Source of the DNA: Candidatus Pacearchaeota archaeon
GTDB lineage: Archaea > Nanobdellota > Nanobdellia > Pacearchaeales > GW2011-AR1
Length of the DNA: 47,295 bases
Assembly (NCBI GenBank): GCA_018303755.1
Contig: JAGVXO010000012.1
Span: 1 to 47,295 of the forward strand
Direction: 5' to 3'
Position numbers and translations under genes: made by a program. Numbering within the stretch: the stretch's first letter is position 1; each line of letters starts with the position of its first letter. The notes under the pieces were generated by a model. That model worked only from the letters and a program-made list of their open reading frames with translations, made no database searches and was not told the DNA's origin. Below, piece after piece: positions 45,826 to 47,295 of this stretch.

Positions 45826-47262
45826 CTATCCTTTCACCACAACCATCGGTTTGAGCTTTGCAACTATCTTTCCTATTCTGACCTCGTCGCTGACTCTTAC
45901 AACTTCGTCAACGTCTTTGTATGAATTTGGTGATTCTTCAACAAGCGACTTCCAGCTTCCTGCGCTCACTTCGATATGATTTTTTTCCATTTCATTTTTT
46001 ATGTTCTCAACTTTCAGTGTTCTCATTGCTTCAAATCTTGACATAATTCTTCCTGCGCCGTGCGCAGTTGATGCAAAGCTTAATTTTTCTGCATTTTCAG
46101 TTCCAACCAAAATATATGAGCTTGTTCCCATGCTTCCCGGTATTATTATCGGCTGTCCTACTGTAAGGTATTTTTCAGGAATCTCTTTTCTTCCTTTTCC
46201 TAAGCTTCTCGTCGCGCCCTTTCTATGCACACAAAGCATTTTTTTCACACCATTTATTTCATGCTCTTCAAATTTCGCAATATTGTGGCATACATCATAA
46301 ACAACCTCTGCTTTGAAATTTGGAAAAAACTCTTTCATTATCTCTCTTGTAAAATGAGTCAATACCTGTTTGTTGCAGAATGCAAAATTTGCAGCACAGC
46401 ACATTCCTTTGTAATATTTTTGCCCAAGCTCTGATTTTATAGGTGCGCAGATTAACTGCCTGTCTGGAATATTTTCAAACCCATACTCTTCTTCCATTAA
46501 TTTTATATAATCAGAAGCAATCTGATGTCCAAGTCCGCGCGAACCGCAATGTATCATTATGCATACCTGTCCCATCTCGAGCCCAAAAATTTCTGCGGTT
46601 TTTTCATCAAGTATATTCTCAACATACTGCACTTCTAAAAAATGATTTCCAGAGCCGAGGCTTCCCAACTGATTTATTCCTCTTGCAATTGCTCTTTCAG
46701 AAACAAATTCTGGCTCTGCATCTTTCATACATCCTTGTTCTTCGCTTAATTCACAATCTTCTTTTATTCCATAGCCATTTTCAACAGCCCACAAAGAGCC
46801 TTTTTTCATTATCTCTTTTATTTCCTTTTTATCAATTCTAACTTTTCCGCCTTTTCCTACGCCAGTTGGCAGTTTATTATAAAGTTTTTTTGCAATTTCT
46901 TTCTGCTTTTTTTCTATGTCTTGTTTTTTCAAGTTTGTTTTAAGAAGACGGACACTGCATGAAATATCATAGCCAACACCGCCAGGACTTATAACACCTT
47001 TATCAATGTCAAATGCCGCAACTCCACCTATGCAGAATCCATATCCTAAATGCGCATCAGGAAGAACTATTGCATTTTTTTCAATTCCTGGCAAACACGC
47101 AACATTTTTCATCTGCTGAATGCAGTTGTCTTTTTTCATTTCTTTCAAAAGTTTTTCAGATGCATAAATAATAACAGGCACGCTCATTTTTCCCGTTTTT
47201 TCAACTCTATAAATGTTCTCAGACACTTTTTTTACTTCTTCAATATCAGGATTTTTCGCCAT
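45826..47262 (-). CDS. rtcB: RtcB RNA-splicing ligase
   Basis: CLPGIEKNAIVLPDAHLGYGFCIGGVAAFD; GGVGYDISCSVRLL; GSRGLGHQ; HGAGRIMSR. Confidence 0.95.
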   Translation of the reverse strand: MAKNPDIEEVKKVSENIYRVEKTGKMSVPVIIYASEKLLKEMKKDNCIQQMKNVACLPGIEKNAIVLPDAHLGYGFCIGGVAAFDIDKGVISPGGVGYDISCSVRLLKTNLKKQDIEKKQKEIAKKLYNKLPTGVGKGGKVRIDKKEIKEIMKKGSLWAVENGYGIKEDCELSEEQGCMKDAEPEFVSERAIARGINQLGSLGSGNHFLEVQYVENILDEKTAEIFGLEMGQVCIMIHCGSRGLGHQIASDYIKLMEEEYGFENIPDRQLICAPIKSELGQKYYKGMCCAANFAFCNKQVLTHFTREIMKEFFPNFKAEVVYDVCHNIAKFEEHEINGVKKMLCVHRKGATRSLGKGRKEIPEKYLTVGQPIIIPGSMGTSSYILVGTENAEKLSFASTAHGAGRIMSRFEAMRTLKVENIKNEMEKNHIEVSAGSWKSLVEESPNSYKDVDEVVRVSDEVRIGKIVAKLKPMVVVKG

Positions 47263-47295
47263 ATTTCTACATGCCTTCTGCGTTTATAGAATTTG

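Noticed and set aside
46225-47289. Plus-strand ORFs opposite rtcB
   Set aside because: Shadow ORFs of a highly conserved gene on the minus strand

Overview
AT-rich archaeal chromosome segment, probably DPANN-like. Evidence: archaeal TATA/BRE promoters, leaderless genes, archaeal RNase J, aCPSF1/FttA, proteasome beta, archaeal CCA-adding enzyme, Mre11/Rad50, Era-like GTPase + DUF2073 + DUF2072, RtcB and archease. Conserved housekeeping blocks (about 1-9.6 kb and 33-47 kb) enclose an accessory/defence island (about 10.3-32.8 kb). The island contains: (i) three small gene cassettes, at least one with a clear DUF3800 start (YLDESGDTG), each with a G-rich upstream repeat and each followed by an 81-90 nt GC-rich foldable element just after the stop codon; (ii) RadC; (iii) a type I restriction-modification system whose R gene is separated from S/M by a wHTH + PIN pair and several small ORFs, with an RX4H HEPN-like gene between hsdM and hsdS; (iv) an AAA/DUF4143 ATPase bracketed by a ~36 bp direct repeat, a PD-(D/E)XK-like protein and a RecB/Cas4-like nuclease; (v) a CARF-wHTH (Csa3-like) regulator with no CRISPR array or cas operon in the window, operonic with a frameshifted BRO-N gene and divergent from an operon encoding a tandem-AAA ATPase, zinc-ribbon proteins and small membrane proteins; (vi) a nucleotidyltransferase/HEPN toxin-antitoxin-like cluster flanked by a near-identical 23 bp repeat. 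A family of dispersed intergenic repeats (GATTTGCARAATAAAAAC...hairpin...ACATCCCATAACTTTGCCTTATT) recurs across the window. All assignments come from reading the sequence and the ORF track; no searches were run.
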